Source: Atopostipes sp964624875 | GTDB lineage: Bacteria > Bacillota > Bacilli > Lactobacillales > Carnobacteriaceae_A | NCBI GenBank assembly: GCA_964624875.1 | Contig: CAZUZA010000053.1 | Coordinates: forward strand, 1-8,559 | DNA: 8,559 nucleotides | Direction: 5' to 3' | Part shown: one piece after another, positions 1 to 6,617 of the stretch | Numbering within the stretch: position 1 is the first letter of the stretch | Layout: each line of letters begins with the position of its first letter | Translations under genes and position numbers: made by a program | The notes under the pieces: model-generated | Told to the model about the DNA's origin: nothing | Databases searched by the model: none | What the model saw: the letters and a program-made list of their open reading frames with translations, nothing else

Positions 1-18
1 ATAAAATAAATACGAATC

Positions 19-24
19 AAGGAG
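19..24 (+). promoter_or_regulatory. Shine-Dalgarno site fixing the TTG start of the EIIA gene
   Basis: AAGGAG ends 9 nt before the TTG at 34. An in-frame TAA at 7-9 closes the frame upstream and no ATG or GTG lies between it and the TTG, so this site decides the start. Confidence 0.75.
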
Positions 25-33
25 CTAACCGAT

Positions 34-540
34 TTGACAAAAGACCAAAATGATATTAAACCATCTGAAAAAAACACGCTAGAATTGACTGCTGTTGTAG
101 ATGGCGAGATTATACCTATAGAAGATGTTGAAGATCAAATATTTGCAGGCAAGATGATTGGAGACGGTTTTGGTATACGTCCGAATGGAAAGAAAGTGTA
201 TTCTCCAGTTGATGCTACGATAGAACAAATTGCATCTACAAAACATGCTATATATTTATCTACTTCAGATAATATAAAGATTTTAATTCATATTGGAATT
301 GATACGATTGAATTAAAAGGGAAAGGCTTTGAAGGAAATCTAGAAAAAGGCATGTTTGTTAATAAAGGTGATGTCCTTGTAGAGTTCGATCCTAAATATA
401 TTATTGATGAAGGATTTAATCCAGTTGTTTCTGTCATTATTCTTGGAGAATCGAGTAAAGGTAAAGAGATAACTGTTTATCCAACTGAAGATGCTCTTGC
501 CAATAAAACAATTGCTTTAACAACAAAACCAACTCATTGA
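34..540 (+). CDS. PTS glucose-family EIIA phosphocarrier protein, stand-alone
   Basis: This is a 168-residue soluble cytoplasmic protein of the PTS EIIA-Glc (Crr-like) family. Such proteins take phosphate from HPr and pass it to an EIIB domain during sugar uptake. The hallmark is the ILIHIGIDTIELKGKGF block at residues 83-99, in which His86 is the expected phosphorylated histidine; His71 (KHAIYLST) matches the second active-site histidine. The usual opening with a beta-rich YSPVDATIEQI segment (about 56-66) and a GMFVNKGD turn (106-113) are also present. The length matches single-domain EIIA proteins, so it is not a fragment of a fused EIICBA permease. The start is TTG, bounded by an upstream in-frame stop. 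Two consecutive TGA codons end it. No EIIB or EIIC is in view, so its sugar cannot be told; as a free EIIA it may serve several permeases or have a regulatory role (inference). Confidence 0.93.
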   Translation: MTKDQNDIKPSEKNTLELTAVVDGEIIPIEDVEDQIFAGKMIGDGFGIRPNGKKVYSPVDATIEQIASTKHAIYLSTSDNIKILIHIGIDTIELKGKGFEGNLEKGMFVNKGDVLVEFDPKYIIDEGFNPVVSVIILGESSKGKEITVYPTEDALANKTIALTTKPTH

Positions 541-605
541 TGAACAGGGGTGGTTCTAAGTGTTGTTGAGAATGGCATAATAGCGGACTTTATGAGCTTA
601 CTTAG

Positions 606-619
606 TGAAAACGCTTAAT
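606..619 (+). promoter_or_regulatory. Candidate CcpA cre site upstream of walR
   Basis: TGAAAACGCTTAAT agrees with the first 12 positions of the cre consensus TGWAANCGNTNWCA, including the central CG, and departs from it only at the last two bases. It abuts the -35 element of the walR promoter, so a bound protein would touch RNA polymerase. The proximity of a PTS gene makes carbon control plausible, but degenerate cre matches are common in AT-rich DNA. Confidence 0.3.
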
Positions 620-647
620 TGCAATGAGAGATATCCTGTGTTATAAT
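619..647 (+). promoter_or_regulatory. Sigma-A-type promoter of the wal operon
   Basis: The -35 is TTGCAA (619-624), followed by a 17-nt spacer and a perfect TATAAT -10 (642-647). A TG at 639-640 makes it an extended -10. Transcription would start near 654, giving a leader of about 70 nt before walR. There is no convincing terminator between the EIIA gene and this promoter, so some readthrough from upstream is possible. Confidence 0.75.
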
Positions 648-723
648 CCGTAGATAAATAACAACTTTCTCGAGTCTAACGAATGACAAAATAATTGAGT
701 CTTTTAAAATTGAGGAGAAGTAT

Positions 724-1437
724 ATGAAAAAGATACTAGTAGTTGATGATGAAAAACCAATTTCAGATATTATTAAGTTTAATTTAGAAAAAGAAGGTTA
801 TGAGGTAGTGACGGCTTTTGATGGTGAGGAAGCACTTGAAAAAGTAGAGGAAGAAAATCCTGAATTAATTGTCTTAGACGTTATGCTGCCTAAAAAAGAT
901 GGTCTAGAAGTTGTGCGTGAAGTGCGTAAGAATCATAACATGCCAATTATTATGGTTACTGCTAAGGAAACTGAGATCGATAAGGTTCTTGGTTTGGAGT
1001 TAGGTGCAGATGACTATGTAACGAAGCCATTTTCAAATCGTGAGTTGGTTGCGCGTGTTAAGGCAAACTTGCGTAGACAAACGTCGACACAAGCTGCTGA
1101 ACCAGTAGAAAAAGAAACGAATGATATTAAAGTCGGAGATCTAACAATCCATCCTGATGCGTACTATGTTTCAAAACATGGTGAAACAATCGAGTTGACG
1201 CATCGTGAATTTGAGTTGCTTTATTATCTAGCAAGACATGTTGGTCAGGTTATGACGAGAGAGCATTTACTTGAAGAAGTATGGGATTTTGATTATTTAG
1301 GAGACGTCCGAACAGTAGACGTTACAATACGTCGTTTACGTGAAAAAGTTGAAGATAATCCAAGTCATCCAAATTATATTATTACAAGGCGTGGAGTAGG
1401 TTATTACTTAAGGAATCCAGACAAAACGGAGCTCTAG
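724..1437 (+). CDS. walR: Essential cell-wall response regulator WalR (YycF/VicR), OmpR family
   Basis: WalR is the DNA-binding response regulator that WalK phosphorylates; in Bacilli it controls autolysin and other cell-wall genes and is normally essential. The 237-residue protein has an N-terminal receiver domain (about 1-117) with acidic pocket Asp8/Asp9, phospho-acceptor Asp52 (VLDVMLP), switch Thr79 (MVTAKE) and Lys101 (YVTKPF). A linker leads to an OmpR-type winged helix (about 135-231), with the recognition-helix region DVRTVDVTIRRLREKV near 194-209 and the RRGVGYYL wing at the end. Thr100 sits where the Thr phosphorylated by PrkC/Stk-type kinases lies in Bacillus and Staphylococcus homologues (known there, inferred here). 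GAGGAG at 712-717 gives ideal spacing to the ATG. Its stop codon shares a base with a possible walK GTG start, indicating tight coupling. Confidence 0.98.
   Translation: MKKILVVDDEKPISDIIKFNLEKEGYEVVTAFDGEEALEKVEEENPELIVLDVMLPKKDGLEVVREVRKNHNMPIIMVTAKETEIDKVLGLELGADDYVTKPFSNRELVARVKANLRRQTSTQAAEPVEKETNDIKVGDLTIHPDAYYVSKHGETIELTHREFELLYYLARHVGQVMTREHLLEEVWDFDYLGDVRTVDVTIRRLREKVEDNPSHPNYIITRRGVGYYLRNPDKTEL
1427..1431 (+). promoter_or_regulatory. Shine-Dalgarno site of walK, ambiguous between two starts
   Basis: CGGAG lies inside the end of walR. It is 5 nt from a GTG at 1437 and 11 nt from an ATG at 1443. Spacing slightly favours the GTG; homology of the N-terminus (MKKIRFYQSI aligned to the Bacillus protein start) favours the ATG. 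Confidence 0.5.
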
Positions 1438-1442
1438 TGATT

Positions 1443-3311
1443 ATGAAAAAGATTCGATTTTACCAATCTATAAATGCAAAAATAGTTTTTATTATCGCTA
1501 TGGTTATCATATTCGCCCTACAATTAATTGGGGCGAATTTTATTACTCAGACTGAAAGACAGCTAGTAGATAACTTTCGTGAGAATCAGCAGGTTCAAAT
1601 GAACTTTTTAGTAAATTCATTTAGACCTTATTTAGAGATGATTGAAGATCCTAGCGAATTACCAGAAGATGTTGATCCAGAACTAGAAATTAATAATCTC
1701 ATTTCTGATTTTTCAGGAACGGGAATTACAAGTGTTATTGTAGTGGATGCGAATTTCGTAGTCGTCGGGAATAGTGATACAACGCAACAGGTTGCGGTTG
1801 GTCAACTATTAAACGATGACGATGTTCGGTCGACTATTTTTCAAGGTAATATTATATCAAGACAAATTTTTAATCCCCAGCTAAATGCCCGTAGATGGCG
1901 CATTGTCGAGCCCGTATATTCCTCAGGTGATTCGCAAACAATCATTGGGGCTATTACTATGGAAAGTAATATAGAATCCATCTATCAAGAAGTTACAGAG
2001 ATTACTGTCATTTTCCTTCAAGCATCATTTGTCGCAATTATTTTATCATCTGTTTTAGCACATATTGTTTCTAAAGCACTAACAGAACCTATCAAAGAGA
2101 TGCAGGCGAAAGCTAAAGCAATCGGAGAAGGTGATTATTCTGGAGAAGTGAAGATTTATGGGAATGATGAGATTGGTCTATTGGCCAAAAATATTAATGA
2201 ATTGTCGGATGAAGTTGAGGTTGCTCAAAGAAGAATTGAATCAGAGCGTCAACGTTTAGATAGTGTCTTAAGTAATATGTCTGAAGGGATTATTGCAACG
2301 AACCGTCGTGGAAATATTGATATCGCTAATAACATGGCTATTAAGATGTTAAACCGAACAAATGATGAGATTATTGGTAAAAACATATTAATGTTGCTTG
2401 ATTTGAATGATAATTATAATTTACGTGATTTAGTGGATAAAGATAAAGATATTACAATACGTATCCCACATACACATGAAATATTCATTCTGAGAGCGAC
2501 ATTCTCGATGATACAAGCTGATTCAGGGTACATTAGCGGTATTGTTTGTGTGCTTCGAGATGTAACAGAAGAAGAACGAATTGAAGAGGAAAGAAAAGAA
2601 TTCGTTTCGAATGTATCTCATGAATTAAGAACACCGTTAACGAGTATGCGCAGCTATATAGAAGCATTAATTGATGGAGCATGGAAAGATGAAGAATTAG
2701 CTCCACGATTTTTAGATGTTGCACAATCAGAAACGGATCGTATGATTCGTATGATCCAGGACTTACTGCATTTATCACGTATTGACTCTGGTAGAAGTGA
2801 ACTTCAAAAAGAGTTAATTGATTTAACTGCACTATTTACTCAGGTACTAACAAGATTTGATATGTTGTTACAATCTGAAGAATACCAATTTAATAATTAT
2901 AAAATTGAGCGCAATTTAGTGGATGAAGCTATTTTTGTGGATATTGATCCAGATCGTATTGTTCAGGTTTTAGATAACGTAATGAACAATGCTGTGAAAT
3001 ATTCTCCTGAAGGTGGAACTATTACTTGTTCAATGCGTATTGAAGGCAATAAAGTAATTATTATTGTAAAAGATGAAGGAATCGGGATTCCAGAAGAAGA
3101 TTTAGCACATATTTTTGATCGTTTTTACAGAGTTGATCGTGCAAGATCTCGGGCAATGGGTGGTACTGGTTTAGGTTTAGCCATTAGTAGTGAAGTAATT
3201 GAACAGCACGGTGGTAGAATCTGGGCAGAAAGTATTGACCGAAATGGTACGACACTCTATATTGCTCTTCCTTATATTCCATATGAAGAGGAGGAATGGG
3301 GATGGGAGTAA
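1443..3311 (+). CDS. walK: Cell-wall sensor histidine kinase WalK (YycG/VicK)
   Basis: WalK is the membrane sensor kinase that autophosphorylates and passes phosphate to WalR in response to cell-wall state. From the ATG it has 622 residues. Domains in order: TM1 (about 12-34), an extracytoplasmic PDC/Cache-like domain (about 35-186), TM2 (about 188-210), HAMP (about 210-262), PAS (about 268-375), HisKA with the phosphorylated His393 in FVSNVSHELRTP, and a HATPase domain with N box DNVMNNAVKYSP (about 511-522), G1 box DEGIGIPEED, F box IFDRFYR and G2 box GGTGLGLAIS. All catalytic motifs are intact. Length and architecture match Bacillus, Staphylococcus and Enterococcus WalK rather than the shorter one-TM streptococcal form. 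A GTG at 1437 would add two residues. The PAS positions that bind zinc in S. aureus WalK are mostly replaced. The end of the gene overlaps walH by 10 nt. Confidence 0.97.
   Translation: MKKIRFYQSINAKIVFIIAMVIIFALQLIGANFITQTERQLVDNFRENQQVQMNFLVNSFRPYLEMIEDPSELPEDVDPELEINNLISDFSGTGITSVIVVDANFVVVGNSDTTQQVAVGQLLNDDDVRSTIFQGNIISRQIFNPQLNARRWRIVEPVYSSGDSQTIIGAITMESNIESIYQEVTEITVIFLQASFVAIILSSVLAHIVSKALTEPIKEMQAKAKAIGEGDYSGEVKIYGNDEIGLLAKNINELSDEVEVAQRRIESERQRLDSVLSNMSEGIIATNRRGNIDIANNMAIKMLNRTNDEIIGKNILMLLDLNDNYNLRDLVDKDKDITIRIPHTHEIFILRATFSMIQADSGYISGIVCVLRDVTEEERIEEERKEFVSNVSHELRTPLTSMRSYIEALIDGAWKDEELAPRFLDVAQSETDRMIRMIQDLLHLSRIDSGRSELQKELIDLTALFTQVLTRFDMLLQSEEYQFNNYKIERNLVDEAIFVDIDPDRIVQVLDNVMNNAVKYSPEGGTITCSMRIEGNKVIIIVKDEGIGIPEEDLAHIFDRFYRVDRARSRAMGGTGLGLAISSEVIEQHGGRIWAESIDRNGTTLYIALPYIPYEEEEWGWE
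3289..3294 (+). promoter_or_regulatory. Shine-Dalgarno site choosing the second ATG of walH
   Basis: A perfect AGGAGG ends 1 nt before an ATG at 3296, too close for initiation, and 7 nt before the in-frame ATG at 3302. The second ATG is therefore taken as the start. Confidence 0.75.
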
Positions 3312-4639
3312 ACAAAGATAGAATTTATAGCATTGTACTAGTATTTTTAGTTATCCTGAGTTTTGTTTTATCTTATAATCTTTGGACAGCTGGTAGTGAA
3401 ATAAGTGATGATCAGAATATTGGTAGTCAGTCATCACGTATCGATATTTCAACTGTGAACCATTCAATAAGTGATGTTTATAGACCCACGATTATAACTC
3501 TGCATGGACTTGATGATGAACATCGTATTTTAATGGCGAGTACCTTTCCGGTAAGAAATTTATTAAATAACCGATTCACACTAGAGAATTTAGAGAAAAT
3601 AGAGCGTGAAGAACAAATTACTACCCATGAGTATGTCGAGATTATACAATCGGGTCAGTGGGTTGAATTTAGCTTTAGAGAAGAACTTCCTTTAGGCATA
3701 TATGGTCAAAAATTTAATGAACTTCCTCAAGGTATTGCGAGTGAGTTTTTTGATCGTATACTAATAAATACCGATAATTTATCATCTATATATTTCTATC
3801 ATACAGATTCAGACATGATGTACACTGCATCTGTAAAGGATGATGAGTCGTTGAACATTGAACCTTTCTTAAATACTGAAAATTTAAGGTATAGACCTGC
3901 TCAAATTGAAGTATTAGAAAATGATTTTATCTACTTATCTCAAGAGGTTGTGGAGATTCCATATCGAAGCTATGTCTTAGATCGTTTACAAAATTCATTG
4001 TATACAAGTAACTTTTTCCCCGACACATCTCTGGTGGACGTTCGATCTAGTGGTTCTATCACAAGATATATCGATTTAACGAAAGAAGTAAGTATAAATC
4101 AACGAACGAACACGTTGGTTTACTTGAGACAAATTACTGATCCAGGTGAGATGAATTCGACTGAACGGTATAGAAGAAGCTTTGAACAAGTTGAACGATT
4201 TGAGAATTGGGCAGGTACATTTGCTTTATCGAATTATAACCGCGAAGAAAATATAATTTCATTTAGACGAGAAATTGAAGGACTTCCGGTATACAGTCCA
4301 GCTTCTCAAGAGAGTGTCTCAGAAATTGGATTAGTTGAGAATGGTGTGACGCATTTGAAGTTACCACTCCGATTTTCAACAACACCGATTACGATTGAAG
4401 ATTCACCAATTAAAGAATTACAACCAGGTGTAGAGATTATGGAAGACTTACGTCGAGTAATGACTTTTGAAGACTTAGGTAAAATAGAAAATCTTATGAT
4501 TGGATTTACTTGGGAAGAAAGTGTCGAAGCCAGTCAGGTTATTTACTTTATTCCTGACTGGTATGTATTGTATGATGGCTCTTGGATTAAGTTCGAAAGC
4601 CTGTTAGGACAATATAGGGAGGCTGCATATGGATTTTAA
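3302..4639 (+). CDS. walH: WalK accessory/regulatory protein WalH (YycH)
   Basis: WalH is a single-pass membrane protein that interacts with WalK, together with WalI, and tunes its activity (negatively in B. subtilis, positively in S. aureus). The 445-residue product has a short positively charged N-terminus (MGVNKDR), one membrane segment at about 8-28, and a long extracytoplasmic part with no catalytic motif, as expected of the YycH family. The length is typical. Recognition rests on position between walK and walI, on topology, and on overall YycH-like segments such as the PTIITLHGLDDE stretch just outside the membrane. It overlaps the end of walK by 10 nt and the start of walI by 11 nt, so the three are probably co-translated. 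The upstream ATG at 3296 would add two residues but sits too close to the Shine-Dalgarno site. Whether it inhibits or activates WalK here cannot be told from sequence. Confidence 0.93.
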   Translation: MGVNKDRIYSIVLVFLVILSFVLSYNLWTAGSEISDDQNIGSQSSRIDISTVNHSISDVYRPTIITLHGLDDEHRILMASTFPVRNLLNNRFTLENLEKIEREEQITTHEYVEIIQSGQWVEFSFREELPLGIYGQKFNELPQGIASEFFDRILINTDNLSSIYFYHTDSDMMYTASVKDDESLNIEPFLNTENLRYRPAQIEVLENDFIYLSQEVVEIPYRSYVLDRLQNSLYTSNFFPDTSLVDVRSSGSITRYIDLTKEVSINQRTNTLVYLRQITDPGEMNSTERYRRSFEQVERFENWAGTFALSNYNREENIISFRREIEGLPVYSPASQESVSEIGLVENGVTHLKLPLRFSTTPITIEDSPIKELQPGVEIMEDLRRVMTFEDLGKIENLMIGFTWEESVEASQVIYFIPDWYVLYDGSWIKFESLLGQYREAAYGF

Positions 4640-5528
4640 AAAAATTGCTAGAATCTTTATTTTGGCCTTCGCATTACTAAATGTATATTTATTAGCGGGA
4701 GTGTATGAACGCCAAGACATTCAAGATACAACGATGCAACCCACTACAAACAGTGTATTTTCAAATATGGAAGAATTGGATATTGAATTACCCGATTTAG
4801 AGGGGTTAGAAGGTCGTTTTGATGAAGTTTATCCCCTTCAAATTAATACACATGATTTATTGTCTACTCTTTTAGAAGAGAACGATCGATTGACTGGAAA
4901 CTTAAATGAGGATGCAACAGTTTATTATGAAAGTTTTCCATCTAATCCAATTGAGTTAGAAGGGAACCCAATTGAAGGGTTTAACGAAGACGATTTTAAA
5001 GTAATTTCAGATTTTGTTTTGTCAAATGAAGTAATGTATGGATCAGAATATGATTTAGTTGGTTTTGATGAAGAAGGTAGAAGGTTTGTTTATAACCAAT
5101 ATATAGATGATATTCCGATTGCAGATGGCACATCAGAGATTTCATTATTTGTAAATGATACGGGTGAAGTTTATGCATATGAACAAACGTATGCTGGGCC
5201 GTCAACGCGTCAGGGGAATGCTTTAGACCTAATTGAAGGTACAAGAGCAATTGAGATTCTCTTTTTAAATAATGAAATTATACAAGGGTCTAAGGTTTCA
5301 AAACCGATTCTGTCTTACCAGCGAGTACTGCACTTAGAGGATTTAAGTATGTATAGTCCCGTATGGTTAGTGGTTATTGAACATGCTTCTGATATAAACA
5401 CCTATCGTGTGGACGCTGTAAATGGTACAATATTAAGACAGCCTGTTACACCTCCGAGCTCATCAGAAGATAACAATAATGACGATGATGACGAAACTGA
5501 AACTGACGAAAATAACAACGATGAATAA
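4629..5528 (+). CDS. walI: WalK accessory/regulatory protein WalI (YycI) with acidic C-terminal tail
   Basis: WalI is the partner of WalH in the membrane complex that modulates WalK. The 299-residue product has one N-terminal membrane segment (about 8-25, IFILAFALLNVYLLAGV) preceded by DFKKIAR, then an extracytoplasmic YycI domain running to about residue 272. Typical segments include EGRRFVYNQYIDDIPIADG (149-167) and YSPVWLVVIEH (242-252), which recall the repeated fold shared by WalH and WalI. The last 26 residues (274-299) are a low-complexity run of Ser, Asp, Asn, Glu and Thr with no fold; B. subtilis and S. aureus homologues as I know them end near the point where it begins. By topology this tail lies outside the cell. 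GGAGG at 4618-4622 is 6 nt before the ATG, within the end of walH. Confidence 0.93.
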   Translation: MDFKKIARIFILAFALLNVYLLAGVYERQDIQDTTMQPTTNSVFSNMEELDIELPDLEGLEGRFDEVYPLQINTHDLLSTLLEENDRLTGNLNEDATVYYESFPSNPIELEGNPIEGFNEDDFKVISDFVLSNEVMYGSEYDLVGFDEEGRRFVYNQYIDDIPIADGTSEISLFVNDTGEVYAYEQTYAGPSTRQGNALDLIEGTRAIEILFLNNEIIQGSKVSKPILSYQRVLHLEDLSMYSPVWLVVIEHASDINTYRVDAVNGTILRQPVTPPSSSEDNNNDDDDETETDENNNDE

Positions 5529-5597
5529 ACCGGAGTATGATGACGAATAAAAGCTTCTAAAGTATTGTAGTGGGCTATTTAATCATACATTTAATTT

Positions 5598-5604
5598 GGA
5601 AGGA
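5598..5604 (+). promoter_or_regulatory. Shine-Dalgarno site fixing the TTG start of walJ
   Basis: GGAAGGA ends 8 nt before the TTG at 5613. A second in-frame TTG at 5622 is too far away. No ATG occurs before the conserved ILASGSSGN strand, so a TTG start is required. Confidence 0.65.
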
Positions 5605-5612
5605 TTTTATAA

Positions 5613-6443
5613 TTGAAAACATTGAAACAATCAAGTTTAAATAAACTGGATGATTTACAAATTAGTATTTTAGCAAGTGGTAGTTCGGGAAATGCGATCT
5701 ATGTTGAGTCTGCAACGACTAAATTATTAGTTGACTGTGGTTTAACTGGAAAGAAGACAACTGAATTATTAGCGCAGATTGATCGAGATCCTCATGATTT
5801 AGATGGCATACTTGTTAGTCACGAACATACTGACCACATAAAAGGTGTTGGGATTATGTCACGTAAATATGACTTAGACATTTATGCGAATGAAAAAACT
5901 TGGGGTGCCATGGAGAAAAAATTAGGTAAACTTAAAACAGAACATAAATTTATATTTGATGTCGAAGAATTAAAGACAATTGGTGACATTGATGTTTTAA
6001 GTTTTGGCGTATCTCATGATGCGGCAAATCCACAGTTTTATACATTCCAAAAAAACAATAAACAATTTGTTATTTTAACGGACACAGGTTATGTAAGTGA
6101 CCGTATGAGAGATAGTTTAAGAAATGCAGATGCTTACCTAATGGAAAGTAACCATGATGTATCCATGTTACGAATGGGTGGCTATCCTTGGTCGTTAAAA
6201 CAGCGTATCTTAAGTGATAGAGGCCATTTATCAAACGAAGATGGTGCACTTGCTTTAGCTGATATGATCGGTGATAAAACAAAGCGTGTTTATCTAGGTC
6301 ACTTAAGTAAAGAAAACAATATGAAAGAAATTGCGCGCGATACAGTAGAAGAAGTATTGCTTCGAAAAGATATGGGTGTAAATGAAAAATTTTATCTGTA
6401 TGATACAGATCCAGATAATGCTCAAACCATATTTACACTTTAA
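5613..6443 (+). CDS. walJ: Metallo-beta-lactamase-fold hydrolase WalJ (YycJ/VicX)
   Basis: WalJ is a cytoplasmic metallo-beta-lactamase-superfamily protein of the YycJ/VicX group; homologues have been linked to nuclease activity and to coordination of cell division with DNA replication, but its substrate in the Wal pathway is unsettled. The 276-residue product opens with the ILASGSSGNAIYVES strand, then the metal-binding signature SHEHTDH (His70, His72, Asp74, His75). Further conserved ligand candidates are His135 (FGVSHDA), Asp157 (LTDTGYVSD), His181 (ESNHDV), His205 (GHLSNED) and His230 (LGHLS). The active site looks intact. The N-terminus is roughly 14 residues longer than the Bacillus protein. 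It begins 84 nt after walI with no clear promoter in the gap, so it is probably the last gene of the wal transcript, ended by the hairpin at 6457-6496. Confidence 0.95.
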   Translation: MKTLKQSSLNKLDDLQISILASGSSGNAIYVESATTKLLVDCGLTGKKTTELLAQIDRDPHDLDGILVSHEHTDHIKGVGIMSRKYDLDIYANEKTWGAMEKKLGKLKTEHKFIFDVEELKTIGDIDVLSFGVSHDAANPQFYTFQKNNKQFVILTDTGYVSDRMRDSLRNADAYLMESNHDVSMLRMGGYPWSLKQRILSDRGHLSNEDGALALADMIGDKTKRVYLGHLSKENNMKEIARDTVEEVLLRKDMGVNEKFYLYDTDPDNAQTIFTL

Positions 6444-6456
6444 ATAGATATAAAAC

Positions 6457-6496
6457 GAAGGCAATCATCTTGTGTGGTTGTCTTCTTCTGCTTTTT
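6457..6496 (+). terminator. Rho-independent terminator of the wal operon
   Basis: The arms 6457-6468 and 6474-6485 pair over 12 positions with three G-U pairs and a 5-nt loop. A T-rich run follows (6486-6496, ending in five Ts). It starts 13 nt after the walJ stop. Confidence 0.75.
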
Positions 6497-6523
6497 AGGA
6501 CTATCCATGTTAGAATATATAAT
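6495..6523 (+). promoter_or_regulatory. Probable htrA promoter
   Basis: A perfect TATAAT at 6518-6523 lies 17 nt after a weak TTAGGA -35 (6495-6500, 3 of 6 matches). An overlapping TATAAT follows at 6523-6528, and an extended -10 TGTTAGAAT lies at 6508-6516, so the exact start is uncertain. It follows directly on the wal terminator. No CIRCE, CtsR-type or WalR-type operator was found near it. Confidence 0.45.
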
Positions 6524-6603
6524 ATAATTTAAGAAAAACACGAAATTCTTTCATAAAATAATGAGAAAATAAAAAATATCAATGAGTCGAGTTGAAATAG
6601 GAA

Positions 6604-6610
6604 AAGGGGA
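6604..6610 (+). promoter_or_regulatory. Shine-Dalgarno site choosing the inner htrA start
   Basis: AAGGGGA ends 7 nt before the ATG at 6618. The upstream in-frame ATG at 6582 is preceded only by A/T-rich DNA without a purine-rich site. The inner start also yields a clean lipoprotein signal peptide. Confidence 0.75.
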
Positions 6611-6617
6611 AAAGAAA

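Noticed and set aside
550..618. 22-codon GTG-started frame after the EIIA gene
   Set aside because: The purine run abuts the GTG without spacing, the frame overlaps the promoter region, and nothing in the peptide is recognisable.
541..618. Terminator after the EIIA gene or an earlier walR promoter with CATAAT at 576-581
   Set aside because: No stable hairpin with a T-run was found, and the CATAAT has no acceptable -35 at 16-18 nt.
2533..2832. 99-codon open frame on the - strand inside walK
   Set aside because: It is antisense to the conserved PAS-HisKA part of WalK, with a composition typical of a reverse-frame shadow. The - strand frames at 4996-5250 and 6070-6282 are rejected for the same reason.
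6444..6617. WalR, CtsR or CIRCE operator upstream of htrA
   Set aside because: No TGTWAH-N5-TGTWAH pair, no CtsR-type direct repeat and no CIRCE inverted repeat could be seen.
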